Below, piece by piece: positions 36,307-48,688 of a stretch of DNA of 64,000 nt. Origin of the DNA: Sipunculus nudus (taxonomy: Eukaryota > Annelida > Sipuncula > Golfingiida > Sipunculidae); NCBI GenBank assembly GCA_026874595.1, contig CM049318.1:40383956-40447955 (forward strand), in the 5' to 3' direction. The stretch's first letter is position 1, and every line of letters starts with the position of its first letter. Below the pieces are notes generated by a model. That model saw only the letters and a list, made by a program, of their open reading frames with translations. It ran no database searches and was not told where the DNA came from. Position numbers and translations under genes: made by a program.

Positions 36307-37450
36307 TATCAGTTAAACAAGTTGCAGCCATGTAATCCAGTCAACAGTCGCACATCACTTACCAGAACTCCATATAGCCCGTAAACAGACTAGGTATCAC
36401 TTGAGCAAATCTGTGGCCTTAAGTAAAACCATTTGGAATAGATTATTGCACTATTTAGCTGGCTAACCTATTGCTTTATGATAGCGTCATCTAACAGGCC
36501 TATCAAAGTTATCATTATATTTACAATTTACCTAACTTTCACAAAGTATTGATAACACTAAATTACTTTTTAAAAGTATAATTAATTACTTTTCAATTAC
36601 TTACACAAAATCTAGAGAGGCACTGTTTGTGAAAAGTATTTTTCATACTTGAAAAGCAAATTTTTAAAAGAAAATAAAGGATAAACTACAAGCTTAAACG
36701 TGCCCACTGATGTTATATATAAAGTAAATAATAGCTTTACTTTGGAACCACTGTGATTGCTTATACCACTTTTTGTATCAGGAGCTGAATGATTTGTTTG
36801 ATTAGTGTTTTTTTCGCATAAGGTACAGTATCTAACCTTGAAAGCATATGTATGGTACCATGGTTTTCCTATGTTTGATCATTCAGATGGGTACAGTATA
36901 CTTTGACCTGATATCTAAGGCCATGTCTAGGGACACAGGAAACATTGGAGACTGTTCAAATGTAACAGTGACCACCTTAGCCTTGCTATCTTGATAACTA
37001 TCTCTATTTACCTTATCTGCCATGTGCTGGAGGTCATTCTGATATCAGTCTTCCCAAGATCATCAGCATTTTTGTTCTTGTGTCTCTCTCAGTCTAAGTT
37101 AATTGGCAGATGAACACTCATGTAAATTTTAATCAGATATATATGAGTTTGTTCCAGCCAATTAATTCTTCCTTTCAGTGGAAGTGTGAATTGTTTTTAA
37201 GCTGATACTAGAGTTGTCCTAGAGTAGCTTTGCATATATGTGTGCTTTGTGTAACACTATACAAGTATTTGATAAAAGTCCTCTATTAGTAATACTAATT
37301 ATCATGCTTATTACAAACGGGTGAACTGTTATTCAATGAATAATTACAGGTTTTCCCTCCACGAGAGTAGCACTAGCACAAATTATATTAGAGTTAAACT
37401 CTAAAATATAATTTTGATTTAAAATGATCACAATAACATCTTTTATAATA

Positions 37451-39260
37451 CAAGGGACCCATGGGTCACGGCGCTCAGCTGAAGTTTGAAATTTTTGCAA
37501 AATATGCAAAATATTCTATTGTAATGTTTTTCATTTATATAAGCATATAAGAAGCTAAGAAGAAAGGGGCCCTCCTACTTGGTTATAGTAAAGTTCTAAA
37601 TATATGATTGCAAACTAATATTCTGACAAGACTGTCATGAAGAAAAACAGTAACAGTTTTGAGACACTGTGATGCACATGAAAAATTTACAGGCAAGTGG
37701 ACAGAATGGACTAATACCTTTATTTCACTTTCAAGAAAATAATGCATTTAAGTTTATATATAAGTCTATTTTTTTAGCATATCCACTTTTTCCATTAAGA
37801 GTTTTTATCTGATTCGTTTTATTTATTTACAAGTTTTATAAATTTGCAATACAAAAACTGAAAATATAAGTTAAAATATTAGAATTCTAAGTTGCAATCA
37901 TTATATATATCCAGAGTGTTGCTCATATTGGGTCATATTATGCATACACATATATTTTATTATTTTTAAATCACAAATGTTTAAACTTAATTTAAAAGAA
38001 AATAATGCCACAACATGGCATCTACAAGGTTATTCCCTGAATCACTATTAAAAAGTTTTGCACATTGGAGTTTTCAGTACATGCTTAATTTTATTCACTG
38101 AAATGAAATAAAAGATTCATTAAATTTGATAAAATAAAACATCTTTTCAAATAAAGTATACACACTGTTGGTTGAATGAGGGACAAACAATATCATTGTG
38201 CTAATTACTATCTCAGCTATAATTTATTACTGGAATTAATAGTCAATTTCACACCTGGTGAAGTTTTTACTCTTCTAAAGTAAGGAATTACTTATCTGAT
38301 GAACATCCACACTTTCATACCAATACATCACTTTGTGGACACAATTCAATGTGCACTTTAATCATTGTAACCCTGGTGGTACAATACAAAATCTATAATG
38401 TAGCATAGCCAAGAATAAAATAAAATACAGAAAATTATAACATTCATCTAGTTTATGCACCATCTGGGGGGGGGGAGTGCAGGGTAGAGAAGAAGCCTGC
38501 TTGTAGTGGCCAAGCTGAGCCAAGGCAAGCTGCCTGGGGTCAGTTACATAATTCAAGTGAAGGCTGTACTACCAGGTTGGCTAGATGTAAACAATACTTG
38601 ACATGATGTATGGAAACTTGAATAAAAGCTACTCTTTTCAATCATTCCTTTGAAATTTCAGATTTTAAAAGATTAAATCCTTATGTATATATGTTGTGAA
38701 AATTAAATCAACAGTGCTTACAGGGAAAAACGTGCCATTGCCAAAGTTGGACAAAATTCAGATCTAATTTTTGGTAAACAATTGAATCTTGATTAAATAA
38801 AGTTATATTCCTGAAAAAAAGTCTCCAGCTTCAGAAATTCTCATGTTAGATGAGGAAATATATTTCCTGATTTTTTAAAAATTGCATTATATTTGGGCCC
38901 ATAACTTCAAAATAATACCCAATACTGACCTAATTTTTGGTATGTTCATAGAAATGTATTGAAGAAAATGAATACTAAATATGATCAAAAACAGATCAGT
39001 GGTTTTGATATTAGGCAGCCTTGAAGTGTAACAATGGCTTTTTTATGGAAAAGGGAGGTTTTTCCTTATTATCTCAAAGGAACGAAGTCCTAATGACCCA
39101 ATTTTGGTATGGTAGGAGATTTTGGGGACATCTAATGATATTCAAAGTTTTGGATCCATAGGTCCAATGGTTTTAAAACTTGCCCTGTTAACGGATGGAC
39201 TGTCGACGGACAAAGGACCATGACTATAGCTCAGATGACTTATAGTCAGCTGAGCTAAAA
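37451..39260 (+). mobile_element. Pearl/HINE-like element, 1.8 kb, with both ends
   Basis: The left end is CAAGGGACCCATGGGTCA with GCTCAGCTGA. The right end is a GACGGACAAAGGACCATG stretch, then AGCTCAGATGACTTATAGTC and AGCTGAGCTAAAAA (to 39260). The right end can fold because AGCTCAG pairs with CTGAGCT. At least two monomer-like segments precede it (about 38860-39190) with CATAACTTC, GACCTAATTTTTGG and CAATGGTTTTAAAACTTGCC. The interior 37.5-38.8 kb shows no monomers and is otherwise plain AT-rich DNA. Confidence 0.6.
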
Positions 39261-42200
39261 ATTGAAATAAACGATTATTGAATATTATTAAATGTATTCA
39301 TGAATGCATTCATGAAAACATATTGAAAGTTTTCGCATTTACATTCAAATACTTTCATTTTCACCTGTATTCGTATTCATTTTCATGGAATTATTGACTA
39401 TTGGTACCTGAATACATTTGGTCTGTATAGCCAGGTGGTCTTTGTAGACAGGTTACACTGTACTTCAGCCACTCAAGAGACAGTATGCTCACTCAGGAGA
39501 CAGTATGCTTACTTCTGAAGTCTCAGACTGGTAAAACTTCCTCTTGGAGAAAACAACAGGACGGTTATATCTAGTACAAGCACAGGGCTAGGTGTGCTTC
39601 AGCCTTGATCCCAGATATTTGTATTGTCTCATATCAAGCTTAACCACAATATAATTAAGTCACTACACACACAGCTTCAGGTTTCCTGGGTAAGCACTTG
39701 CTGCAGTTGATATCATACTAAATAGATGCATGCCTATGAGTACACTGGACCAGCAGTCCAGCACTATGTGCCTATATTAATTTATATTGACCCTCTAGCT
39801 ATGTGATTTGATTACTAATACAGGACAGCATAAAAAGACAGGGGGGGCTGTGTTATTGTTAAATTTATATGCAGTTAACTTTATATATAATTTACAATTA
39901 AGCTGTATAAAGTTATGTGTATGTGTATTGTTTATTTTGGGTGAGGGAGGGGGCCTGGGATATTTCCTTCTTCATTTTAACAATACTGTATAGAGCTTAT
40001 CAACGCTACCAATACTTTCACTTTTTCAGAGCCATGCATACTCCACTGTGCACTTAGGTCTGAGTACTGGTAATACTTATCCAGTTTACTTGTAATGCAA
40101 ATCCAGAACCAGAGTGCTATTTATATATAAAGTCAAACTGCTTTATAAATGTAGTATTTGATGTTATTGATTATATTCCAAACTCTGTTTCTGAATGTGT
40201 TATAAGTACATTAGGCCTTATACTTTCCAATATCCCACAATATTTCGTAACTGGGTTAATATCCTGCATCTGGAACCATTTAAACAAATATGGGCTTGCA
40301 AAATAGGTAGGTGTCAGACCAGAACAAAATGTATATATTACCAGTAGTCCAGCCCCCTGTCAGACAAACAAATATATTAAAAACTATTTTGGTTAAGCAA
40401 AATGTCTCATGTACCCTAATACTAAATTATTTATAAATAGTATAAATATAGGGAGAGTCTGATTAAAAATTATTCTATTAAGGGCCGCAATGAATATCCA
40501 AACTCCCAAAAAGTTTGCAATCCATGTGAAAAAATATGAGCACAATGCTGTCCACTGCAATACTTCTTGTTCACCAATCTGTTGAGAAAGTTTATGTGAG
40601 GTAACAGACACAGAAACAGAAAAGAAAGAACATAAAAAAAATTTATTGGTATTGTATTTACTTTGTTCTCAAGGTGCTGGGTAAATGACATGGGTCCTAG
40701 TTTTATATAAGAAAAAATATTTTCAAACCAATTGCATATTGCAATGGCATATTATGAATTAATCTTTTTCTTGCCCTATTGCATGGGAATACAAATTTCT
40801 AATTCTAATTTCTGAGAAAGCTTGGAACTAGGGATGAAGTGTAACATTTCCCACATCTAACATGTAATGATAGGGTGACTTCCCGTCCCAGCCATCAGTG
40901 ATACTACAGCCTCACTTAAAGTTATGATATACAAACTGGTTGTTTGTCACAGCATAATTATATATACATCTGTGTGGCCATACTGTAGAGGAGCATATTT
41001 TTTTTTTTTAATTAAATATGTACACTTGCATATTTCATTCAAGTTTCTGGCTGGGGGGGGGGGGGGGGTTGGTGTGTTTTCCAGGCACGGTGACTGGTGC
41101 ACCTGAGGTCCTGGGTTGTACCATGTGAGAACCCCTGAAAGGTGCACTTGTTTTTGGCCTTCCAATGAAGCCTGCAGGGAGCTCATCCTGGGTTTGGGTC
41201 ATCAACCATCCTCAGCAGAGACTTGCAACTCAAACTGCCATGGCTTTGAATTTGAGTCTTGTGCCATAGTCCATGACCACAGAAAACCAATATTGACCAT
41301 CATGTTTCTGTGTAATAGAATAAAGCCGCATTCAAGTCTATCCTTTTTTTTCTACTGCACCCACTATGTTTATCCCTCATCCGCCATCCGTTTTTTGCTG
41401 TCATGTTAGGGATTCCTGTCTGCACCCATCTTCCGTTTCTGTTGTGAATTGGTCCCAGACCTATTTGTGTGGACGGTGAGACGGGTGCAGAAGCAGACAG
41501 GTTTGAATGCCCCTAACTGCATTATATGTGGCGCATAAAAAGCTTTCGTGTAAACTGGGGAACTTAAAACCCTTGTTGGGAAAAAATTGTGTAAAATCAA
41601 ATGTTGCGTCTATTACAAGGAAACTTAAGTAATCTAAGGAAGATATAGTACTTTATTTGAATACTAAAAATTATGTTTTTGTATTTTAACAAGACTCCCT
41701 TAAAAAACTTTGCAACCCCGGAACTTGAAAAGGGTTATCAGGGTAAAGCCTCAATTAACCCAATGGATATTGACCCTATCACGAAATGAATATTAAGCCT
41801 ATGAAAAAAAGTATCACTTTGATTATTTGCGAACGGCGAAGGGTACCTGGCTAATGCACATGCAAAGTATCTTATCGCTCTGGCAATATTTTTGGTATTT
41901 TATTTTATCTATTTAAAATTATATCAATTGGTTAAAACTTAATTGTTAATACTATAGTCTATATATTTAGTAATACAAGGCAATATAATACAAAATTCAT
42001 AATTTTGTTTCTCACATAAATGTGCATCTTAGATGATTAGTTCAGTCGGCAGTAAGTGATTATTGTAGTTGAGTGCTGCCAAAATGACTTGTGTATTTAG
42101 TAAATACCTGTAGTCGCAGCGAATAAGAGCTTGTGGTCTGATAACTGACAGTTCGTTTACCTCACAATATCTGACTGAACAGTGTCCTTGCCTCATCAGT

Positions 42201-42650
42201 GTTATCGTGTGAAATATCAACCAAAACCCTCACCTGTGTTTAAATAGTATTTCCTCCCCTTTTCTGTCCAGGTAACCCACAATATGTTAGCTGTTGGCCG
42301 GCTGTACGTTAGGGCTGTTAAGGAACTGCGTCAGATCAGGGCTGCAACTCATTACTATCTCAGGCACAGACTGGATGCCGTTTTGACGGACCTGACCCAA
42401 TTATGCCTCATGAATATGTATTTAGGTCGGTACCTTTGGCCTCAGTTTCACCGATAAATTTCAGAAGTGGCGACATCTGTGGCTGAGTGAACAAACTAAA
42501 CTTCAACGACGTGTTCCTGAATGCATGCAGCAGTCATATCTGAAAGATTTAAAAACTTAAAAATTTAAATCAGCAGCACGATTAAAACATTGGTATAACT
42601 CTATTTCTACCCCTTGTGTTTTATTACGATAACCACTAACTAGCCTACTA
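39261..42650. other. No coding gene recognised; one possible non-coding exon
   Basis: G-rich patches lie near 39840 and 41053. A strong minus-strand donor (CACAG|GTGAGG) at 42234 could end a 5' untranslated exon covering roughly 42235-42450. An open frame at 41116-41409 is cysteine-containing but sits in repeat-like sequence ending ATAGAATAAAGCC. Confidence 0.4.
41053..41068. repeat. 16-base G-tract
   Basis: Preceded by TTTCTGGCT and followed by TTGGTGTG. Repeat-like sequence with GTGCACCTGAGGTCCTGG follows. Confidence 0.95.
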
Positions 42651-42929
42651 GGTATGGTTCTCAGGCAACCTCCTGCATCAATTCTAATCCCCCGCATCAA
42701 ATATTTTTATTTTAATTTTCATCATTAAAGAAGATAAAATAATACAATTTTGAAACGATTTCATTTGTTATGCAGTGCTTTTACCTGTTCAGCAAAAAAA
42801 AAAAAACCTATTATTTTCATGCTTTTCCCCTGACCATATGACATTTTTAGCGAAACATACAAAAAAGGTATAAAACAAAATACCGCTCGCCCACAGTGAT
42901 TTCTGAAAAAAGTGCCTGAGAACCATACC
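42651..42929 (-). mobile_element. MITE copy 3 (GGTATGGTTCTC family), complete
   Basis: Ends GGTATGGTTCTCAGGCAA (42651-42668) and GTGCCTGAGAACCATACC (42912-42929) match at 17 of 18 positions as inverted repeats. The interior aligns with copy 1 in the same orientation and copy 2 in the opposite one. It is flanked by CCTACTA and TTTTTAT; the target duplication is unclear. Confidence 0.8.
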
Positions 42930-43104
42930 TTTTTATTTTTTTTTTGCCTATGAATCGACATTTACTTCATCTTTTTATATAGCTAAGCTATTTCTTGCAT
43001 AACTATAAAACTTTAATTGAACTGCAATGAAATTATGCATGTGAATTAAATGAATAAGATGTTTCTATAGGCCTAAAACATTTTAACTTAAATTTAGCCT
43101 TCTC

Positions 43105-43175
43105 TCTGTCTGACTGTCTGTGTGTCTGTATGTGTCTGTGTGTCTGTGTCTGTCTGTCTGTCTCTCTCTCTCTGG
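43105..43175. repeat. TCTG/TC microsatellite
   Basis: Mixed TCTG, TGTC and TC units ending in a TCTCTCTCTCTC run. Confidence 0.85.
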
Positions 43176-43431
43176 GGTTATTCTCGCTTTAGAAACCAAG
43201 AAAAAATGTTTGCCCTAACAATTTCAGGAGGGTGGGCGAATGTCCCCTGCATTCGCCTTGATATTTGAGGGAGTTTGTAACACTGGAACACAATATTGTG
43301 TCCCAACTCATTTTATTACAGATTTAAACTGGAGCCTATTTTTTAAAATTAAAAATAACATTAAATTTATTGGCAAAATGTGGGTTAGGGGATATAGCAT
43401 GGTATATCCTAGCTGGTTAAAAAAGCGGGTT

Positions 43432-43451
43432 GGGGGGGGGGGGGGGGGGGG
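43432..43451. repeat. 20-base G-tract
   Basis: Followed by AGGGGTGCATCCC. The local open frame (polyglycine) is not a gene. Confidence 0.95.
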
Positions 43452-44734
43452 AGGGGTGCATCCCGTCCAATTTCACACTTGGCCCACGCTAACATTCTTC
43501 AATATTTTGTTAATGTATAGACGGTCCACCGAGAAACGTGGGCCAGTCCGCACCTAGTTGTTTTAAGAGAAGAAATATTATACAAAATGGTGACATTTTA
43601 TTTGATCTTGGTTGTAAAAGTGCTATTTCGCCCGGCCGATATATCGGATAGGAATGTGACATACACTGTCAACGAGGATCTTTTCTGGCAGAGCATATCT
43701 CTGCACTTCTAGCGTAAAGAAATTAGACCAAGCTCTGGTTTATATGAGCGTTAATATGTGGGGCTATAGTGTAACATTTTGATAATCTCAGTGTCTTATT
43801 CAATACATTTTCACAGCTAAGTACATATTTCAAAATAAAACCACTGCAAAATTCCTAATATATGCAGCCACCCATTAATATAATATGCCGTGCAAGTGAC
43901 AGCTATTTTATAAATGTGTGACATTACAGGTCAAGGTGACGTTAAATATAAACACACAAGAGATAGACTGAACGAATGTTCCATTAAAAAGGTAAACAAG
44001 CACACTTAGAAATCTGCATTCTAAAGAATGGGATGCTTCAGAACCCATGAATTTACTTTTTTCGGCCGATATTCCCATTTACATTTGTGCATAAGTGATT
44101 CTACATTTGAGAATGCCTTGCTGGCGTTCCTGAATCCGGATCATGTGTCGGACCCACACCAAATTCTAAAACCGATCCTTTATTCGCCCATTCCCGAAAT
44201 CCCATGATATTTTGTTCATGATTGCGTTCGCTACACTGTGAGCACACACACACACACACACCCTCACACACACGGTCAAGGATGTATGCATACCTCGCTA
44301 ACGGAGACAATAATTTGCTTATTCTAAAAAGTAAAATTCCATAATCCGCAACCAAATGACGGTACAGCAAATAACAAAAAGGGTTACAACCGATGTTAAT
44401 GTTGATGATGATGAAATAAACCCGGGAGATTTATAGATCTGCCTGAGACAGATGTAACAAAACATATCAATGGATACTGGAATGTACCACAACTCTGTGC
44501 AATACGTAAATCATAGACACAGCCAGCCGAACAGAAATGTCATTTGTTTGTGGTATGATGCTCCACCTGACGGCAGAGCAAGCTGTACAAGTTCTGATAA
44601 GGTTCGCTGCGGAGACCTGTTGTTATTTCCTTCGCCATCGTTCCGTCTTATAAGTAAACACTTCTCGAGATAGCTGGTGTAATGCGCCCTAGAATGAGGA
44701 GAGACCGCATCTTGGCAACCTGCTCATCACGAAG

Positions 44735-44811
44735 ATGTGGTACACCTTGAAGATGCTTGGTTCGGCATGTGTCCTGCTACTGCTGTTACCGCCGATGCGT
44801 GTCCTTTCACA
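44735..44811 (+). CDS. Signal-peptide first exon of an unidentified secreted protein
   Basis: An ATG at 44735 opens 25 codons that read as a textbook signal peptide: MWYTLKMLGS followed by ACVLLLLLPP and MRVLS. The exon ends two bases into a codon at a consensus donor GTAAGT (44812). The upstream 300 bases are less AT-rich than the surroundings and could be the 5' UTR and promoter. Downstream exons are not certain. The nearest candidate exons on this strand are the CUB-like ones at 54782-56150, but their best reading frame needs phase 1 rather than phase 2, so either another exon lies between or they belong to a different gene. The protein family is not recognised from this exon alone. Confidence 0.5.
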
Positions 44812-45218
44812 GTAAGTTACAGTATAGTTATCCGTTACTAATTTCAGGCGAAACGCATAAGTCAGGAGGTACGAAAAATTACCACATCAAGGAATAAAAG
44901 GTAAAGGTCTCATCACCTACGATGTCATTCTCATCCGACTTTACACTTTGCTTTCCTGGCCCTCGGGCCTGTTCATTCTTGTACAGTTTTTCTCGGCTCC
45001 CTGAGGAACATACAACCCAAACAGCCATAACAGGCTGCTAGAATGTTATTCGTTTTACATGACCAGTACCCATTCACTCCTGGGTCGAAAGAGCGCACCC
45101 TAGTGATAAAGACTTTGGCTAGGAGTTTTAGTGCAGACCGCGGTCAGAAGGGGACGCGTACCCGCAATCTTGCGGCTACCATTCCAGCATCCTTGCCATA
45201 GGGATCACCTTTTGTCCG

Positions 45219-46205
45219 GTGTCCGGCCGTTAGTCTGTTAACAGGGCACAAATCGTAACCGTTGGACTTAGATACTTCTAACTATAAATCAAGGGTGGTA
45301 GGCAAATCTCCCTGGAAACATGACACTAGGTAATGATGACCTATGTTCTGCGACCTACGGGCCGAAGGAAATGATTTTTAACACCGAGACAGACGAAGCA
45401 TACCTTGTATTCATTAGGCCTAGAATATTCTAACGTAACATTTTGGGAGGTCATTGCCAAATGTGCTTAGAAACATGAAATTAGGTCAACGTTACCTATA
45501 TTCTGCGACCTATTGGAAAAAGATGTCATATGAGCACACTTAACGCAGATAGTGGTAGGAATTGGTTTTAAAATCATAATGGATGATTAAATAATAAAAA
45601 GACCGATATTTGCTTATTAATCGATTAATGTATGTACTTTCTGTATAACCTTGAAATCCGTGACATATACATCGGTATTCATAAGGAAACCGTCAATCCA
45701 CCCGCATCCAAGTGCGACTTGCTGTCGGACGATATCGGGCTGCGCGAGGTTCCGTTTTGTTGCTGTTCGTTTCTTTGTGTTCATATACGTATCTCTGACA
45801 GGATTAGATTCTTTGCTTGTGCATGCATTATCGTTTTTGATCGATTATGCAAAAATGCAATAAATTAAATCGATTCTAAAAGACAATCACCAATCATCGA
45901 TTTAATCGATTAATGGGCACACCACTAATGTCAAATGGGCAAAAAATGTATTTGTTAGGCCTAGAATCTTTTAAGCAACATCCAGGCAGGTTCTGGGCAA
46001 ATTTTCTTGGAAACCTGAAATTAGGTCATAGTGCATATATTATGCGACCTACGGGCCAAAAACATGAATTTGGGCACCCAGACAGACGGGGCACACATAG
46101 TATCCTTTAAGTCTAGAAACTTCTAATGTAACATTTAGGAACGTCCTAGACAAATGTCCAAGGAAACATGAAATTAGGTCACCATGACCTATATATTCTG
46201 TTCGT
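45219..46205 (-). repeat. Pearl-type monomer array in minus orientation
   Basis: It opens with the inverse of the GGCCGGACACCGGAC end and GTTAACAGGGCACAAATC. Four diverged monomers follow at about 45240-45380, 45410-45540, 45955-46060 and 46110-46205. Each carries AAACATGAAATTAGGTCA and CTATATTCTGCGACCTA. The array is interrupted at 45550-45930 by unrelated sequence bracketed by ATCGATTAATG (45620 and 45904), which may be a separate insertion. Confidence 0.6.
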
Positions 46206-46979
46206 TATAAACAAACCAATGGTCAAAGCCTCATGGAAAAAAAACAAATAAACACAGGATAAAGTGACTGATGCATGGATTCTGTCCCCAAAGGATAAAC
46301 AAAAAGTGAGTAATTTTATGGCAAGAAAAACAGCCTTTGATTTTCTGGACAAAATAAATAAGAACAGTAGAAACAGGGGAAGCAAAGAGCTTAAATAAGA
46401 TCGCTGTTTTGAAAAACGATAGTGCAGCCTATACCAAGGCTTTGGCTCTAGTTTTTAAAGAAAATATGCAGATGCCTACATGAAATGACGTGATATATGT
46501 AAAGATTATATAATCAGCTATTTTTTTTTACTATTATTTTGTCTATATCAATTATATACAACATAGATGCAGAGCATAATAGATATGCTGTATATTGAAA
46601 AAAACGTAAGAAGCATCCTCACAGCTTTTATTCAGAAAATGATATACAAAGAATATGGAGTCGAGCGTATCGTCAATACGTATAGGGTATCGCATTGAGT
46701 GTATCGCAATAGGTATTGTACCTGAACAGGCAAACCGATACCAAAATTTATCCGGAACCGATAACCGGAAAACTTTTGAAGTAGAGTTACTTATATAGGA
46801 CCCTGGTGTAAAAGGAAACCCAATGTGGCTGCTTTTGTAATATTAGATTTTCCACTTGAATGAAATGTATGTCATACATTTTGTTTGAGATAATCCTGGC
46901 GAAAAATTCAAGATCGCCGCTTTGGCGACATATTAGAATTCTGAAAGGTTTGGAATGCATGGACTCTCTCAGAGTTTGT

Positions 46980-47062
46980 TTTTCTCTCACTCTCTCTCTC
47001 TCTCTCTGTCTCCCTCTCTCTCTCTCACAGACACACACAGACACACACAGACACACACAGAG
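46980..47062. repeat. TC and ACAC/AGAC compound microsatellite
   Basis: A TCTC run merges into ACAGACACACACAGACACAC. The long serine/arginine-rich open frames here follow the repeat. Confidence 0.9.
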
Positions 47063-48500
47063 TGAGCAGTCTTCAGTAAATATACCCTGGTGATCGTTCG
47101 CCTGAAAAAGTGCGGAATGAAAGTGAATAATGGGCGGAAGATCAACGGACGTCACGACGTTTCGCAGGGGAGAAGGACAGAAAACCTACACACACTCCAA
47201 TTTATCCTGATATTATGAAACTAAAAGAGCGTATACTAAAAATTTCGAGCGTATCAGTATATTAGGAGGTGGTGACAGGCGTACAACTGAGCTCCTGAAC
47301 TAAACCGTCACGGCTATGTTGTGAGCAGTACTGGAATGTGCTGACGTACCACGTACAAGCATCATACACCTACTGCCAACTATTACCTACATATGGATGC
47401 AGAAATGGTCACAAAATAATCTTCCCCGGAGCTAACTGCATATAACGACGCATGGAACGCTCCAGGAAAACGAGAGAGTGTGATACAATTGCCAGGAATA
47501 AAAAATGTTTAAAATCAGATTTTATTTTGATCAGGAAGAATATTATGTAATTTAGGGCAGATATTATTCTAATGATCAATAAATAAGCTGAATAATGTGT
47601 TTAGAAGGAAAGCAAGACTCGCTTTTGAAACTTTGCAACCCTGGAGCTTGTAATTTCCTGTAAATTCGAAACAATGGTCTGCGTGGGAGCTAGCAGCATG
47701 CGGTACGAATTACGTACGACATTTACTCGTATAAACTAATTGCTAACAGTGCTTACCATGCTTTATTTTTAACAGTGCTTAATATCACAGCTAGCAGAAA
47801 AAAGTACCAAAACTGAAAAATAATGATTGAAAAATAAGGAAATTAAAGAATAGGAGGGCAAATTACATAAATTGGTTAAAGAGAAAACTAAGGGTGCAAT
47901 CATTTAAAGTAAGGCCAGGTGGTGCGAAAAGTGAGAGAAATCCACCATATATTTCTTAGATTTAGTAAGATGAAACAATAAAATGAAAGTTCTTCCAAAA
48001 CTAAATATATATGGAAAAACAATAAATAAGCCTTTAGATATATCGCAAGAAGAAAACCTTTTATTTCAAATATTTATATTGTTTTGACAAAAATCATGAC
48101 ATAAGAAATAAAAAATAGTTGATATTAAAATTGGTGATCTTTGGTGAGACCTGCTTCCTAGAAAGTATTAATTTAGTTTTGAGATGGGATCTTTATCTTT
48201 AACACAAAAAAACGGGTAATAATAAGTCTTTTGCCAAAGAAAGAAAAGAAAGTAAAAAAATGGAGATCATTGACTTGATTAAACTGTGACTTTAAAATTA
48301 TATCCAAATGTATAGCAAATAGATTAAAACAGGTAATATTTGGTCTGCTTTATGAAGACCAGACAGGTTTAATAGCTGGCAGATCTATATTCGGGAGAAC
48401 ATAAACAAATTAATCAACTTGATTAATAACTTAATTCTTACAAAAAAAAGCTTTTCTCATAGCACTGGATTTTGAAAGGGCATATTATTTTTTAGAATGG

Positions 48501-48502
<2 letters not shown>

Positions 48503-48556
<54 letters not shown>
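48503..48556. repeat. AT dinucleotide microsatellite inside the LINE RT
   Basis: About 27 AT units sit between the RT blocks LDFERAYYFLEW and SSCVINNEYF. They expanded after the LINE inserted. Confidence 0.95.
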
Positions 48557-48560
<4 letters not shown>

Positions 48561-48688
48561 ATTTGTGAATTTTTGACTTAATAGCAATAAAAATTCTATA
48601 TAATGATGTTTCCAGCTGTGTAATAAATAATGAGTACTTTTCTGAATTTTGCAAAATATCTAAGGGCGTTAGGTAAGACTGCCCATTA

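Larger units (their letters stand above)
42930..44734. other. No gene recognised; upstream region of the signal-peptide exon
   Basis: Contains the TCTG microsatellite and the 20-base G-tract. From about 44400 the base composition becomes less AT-rich, as expected for a 5' UTR/promoter, but no TATA or initiator motif could be assigned. Confidence 0.4.

Noticed and set aside
41116-41409. Cysteine-containing 97-codon open frame
   Set aside because: It lies in repeat-like sequence beside a G-tract, with a SINE-like tail. No signal peptide, splice sites or recognisable cysteine pattern.
46787-47155. Arg/Glu-rich 122-codon minus-strand open frame
   Set aside because: Created by the TC/AC compound microsatellite.
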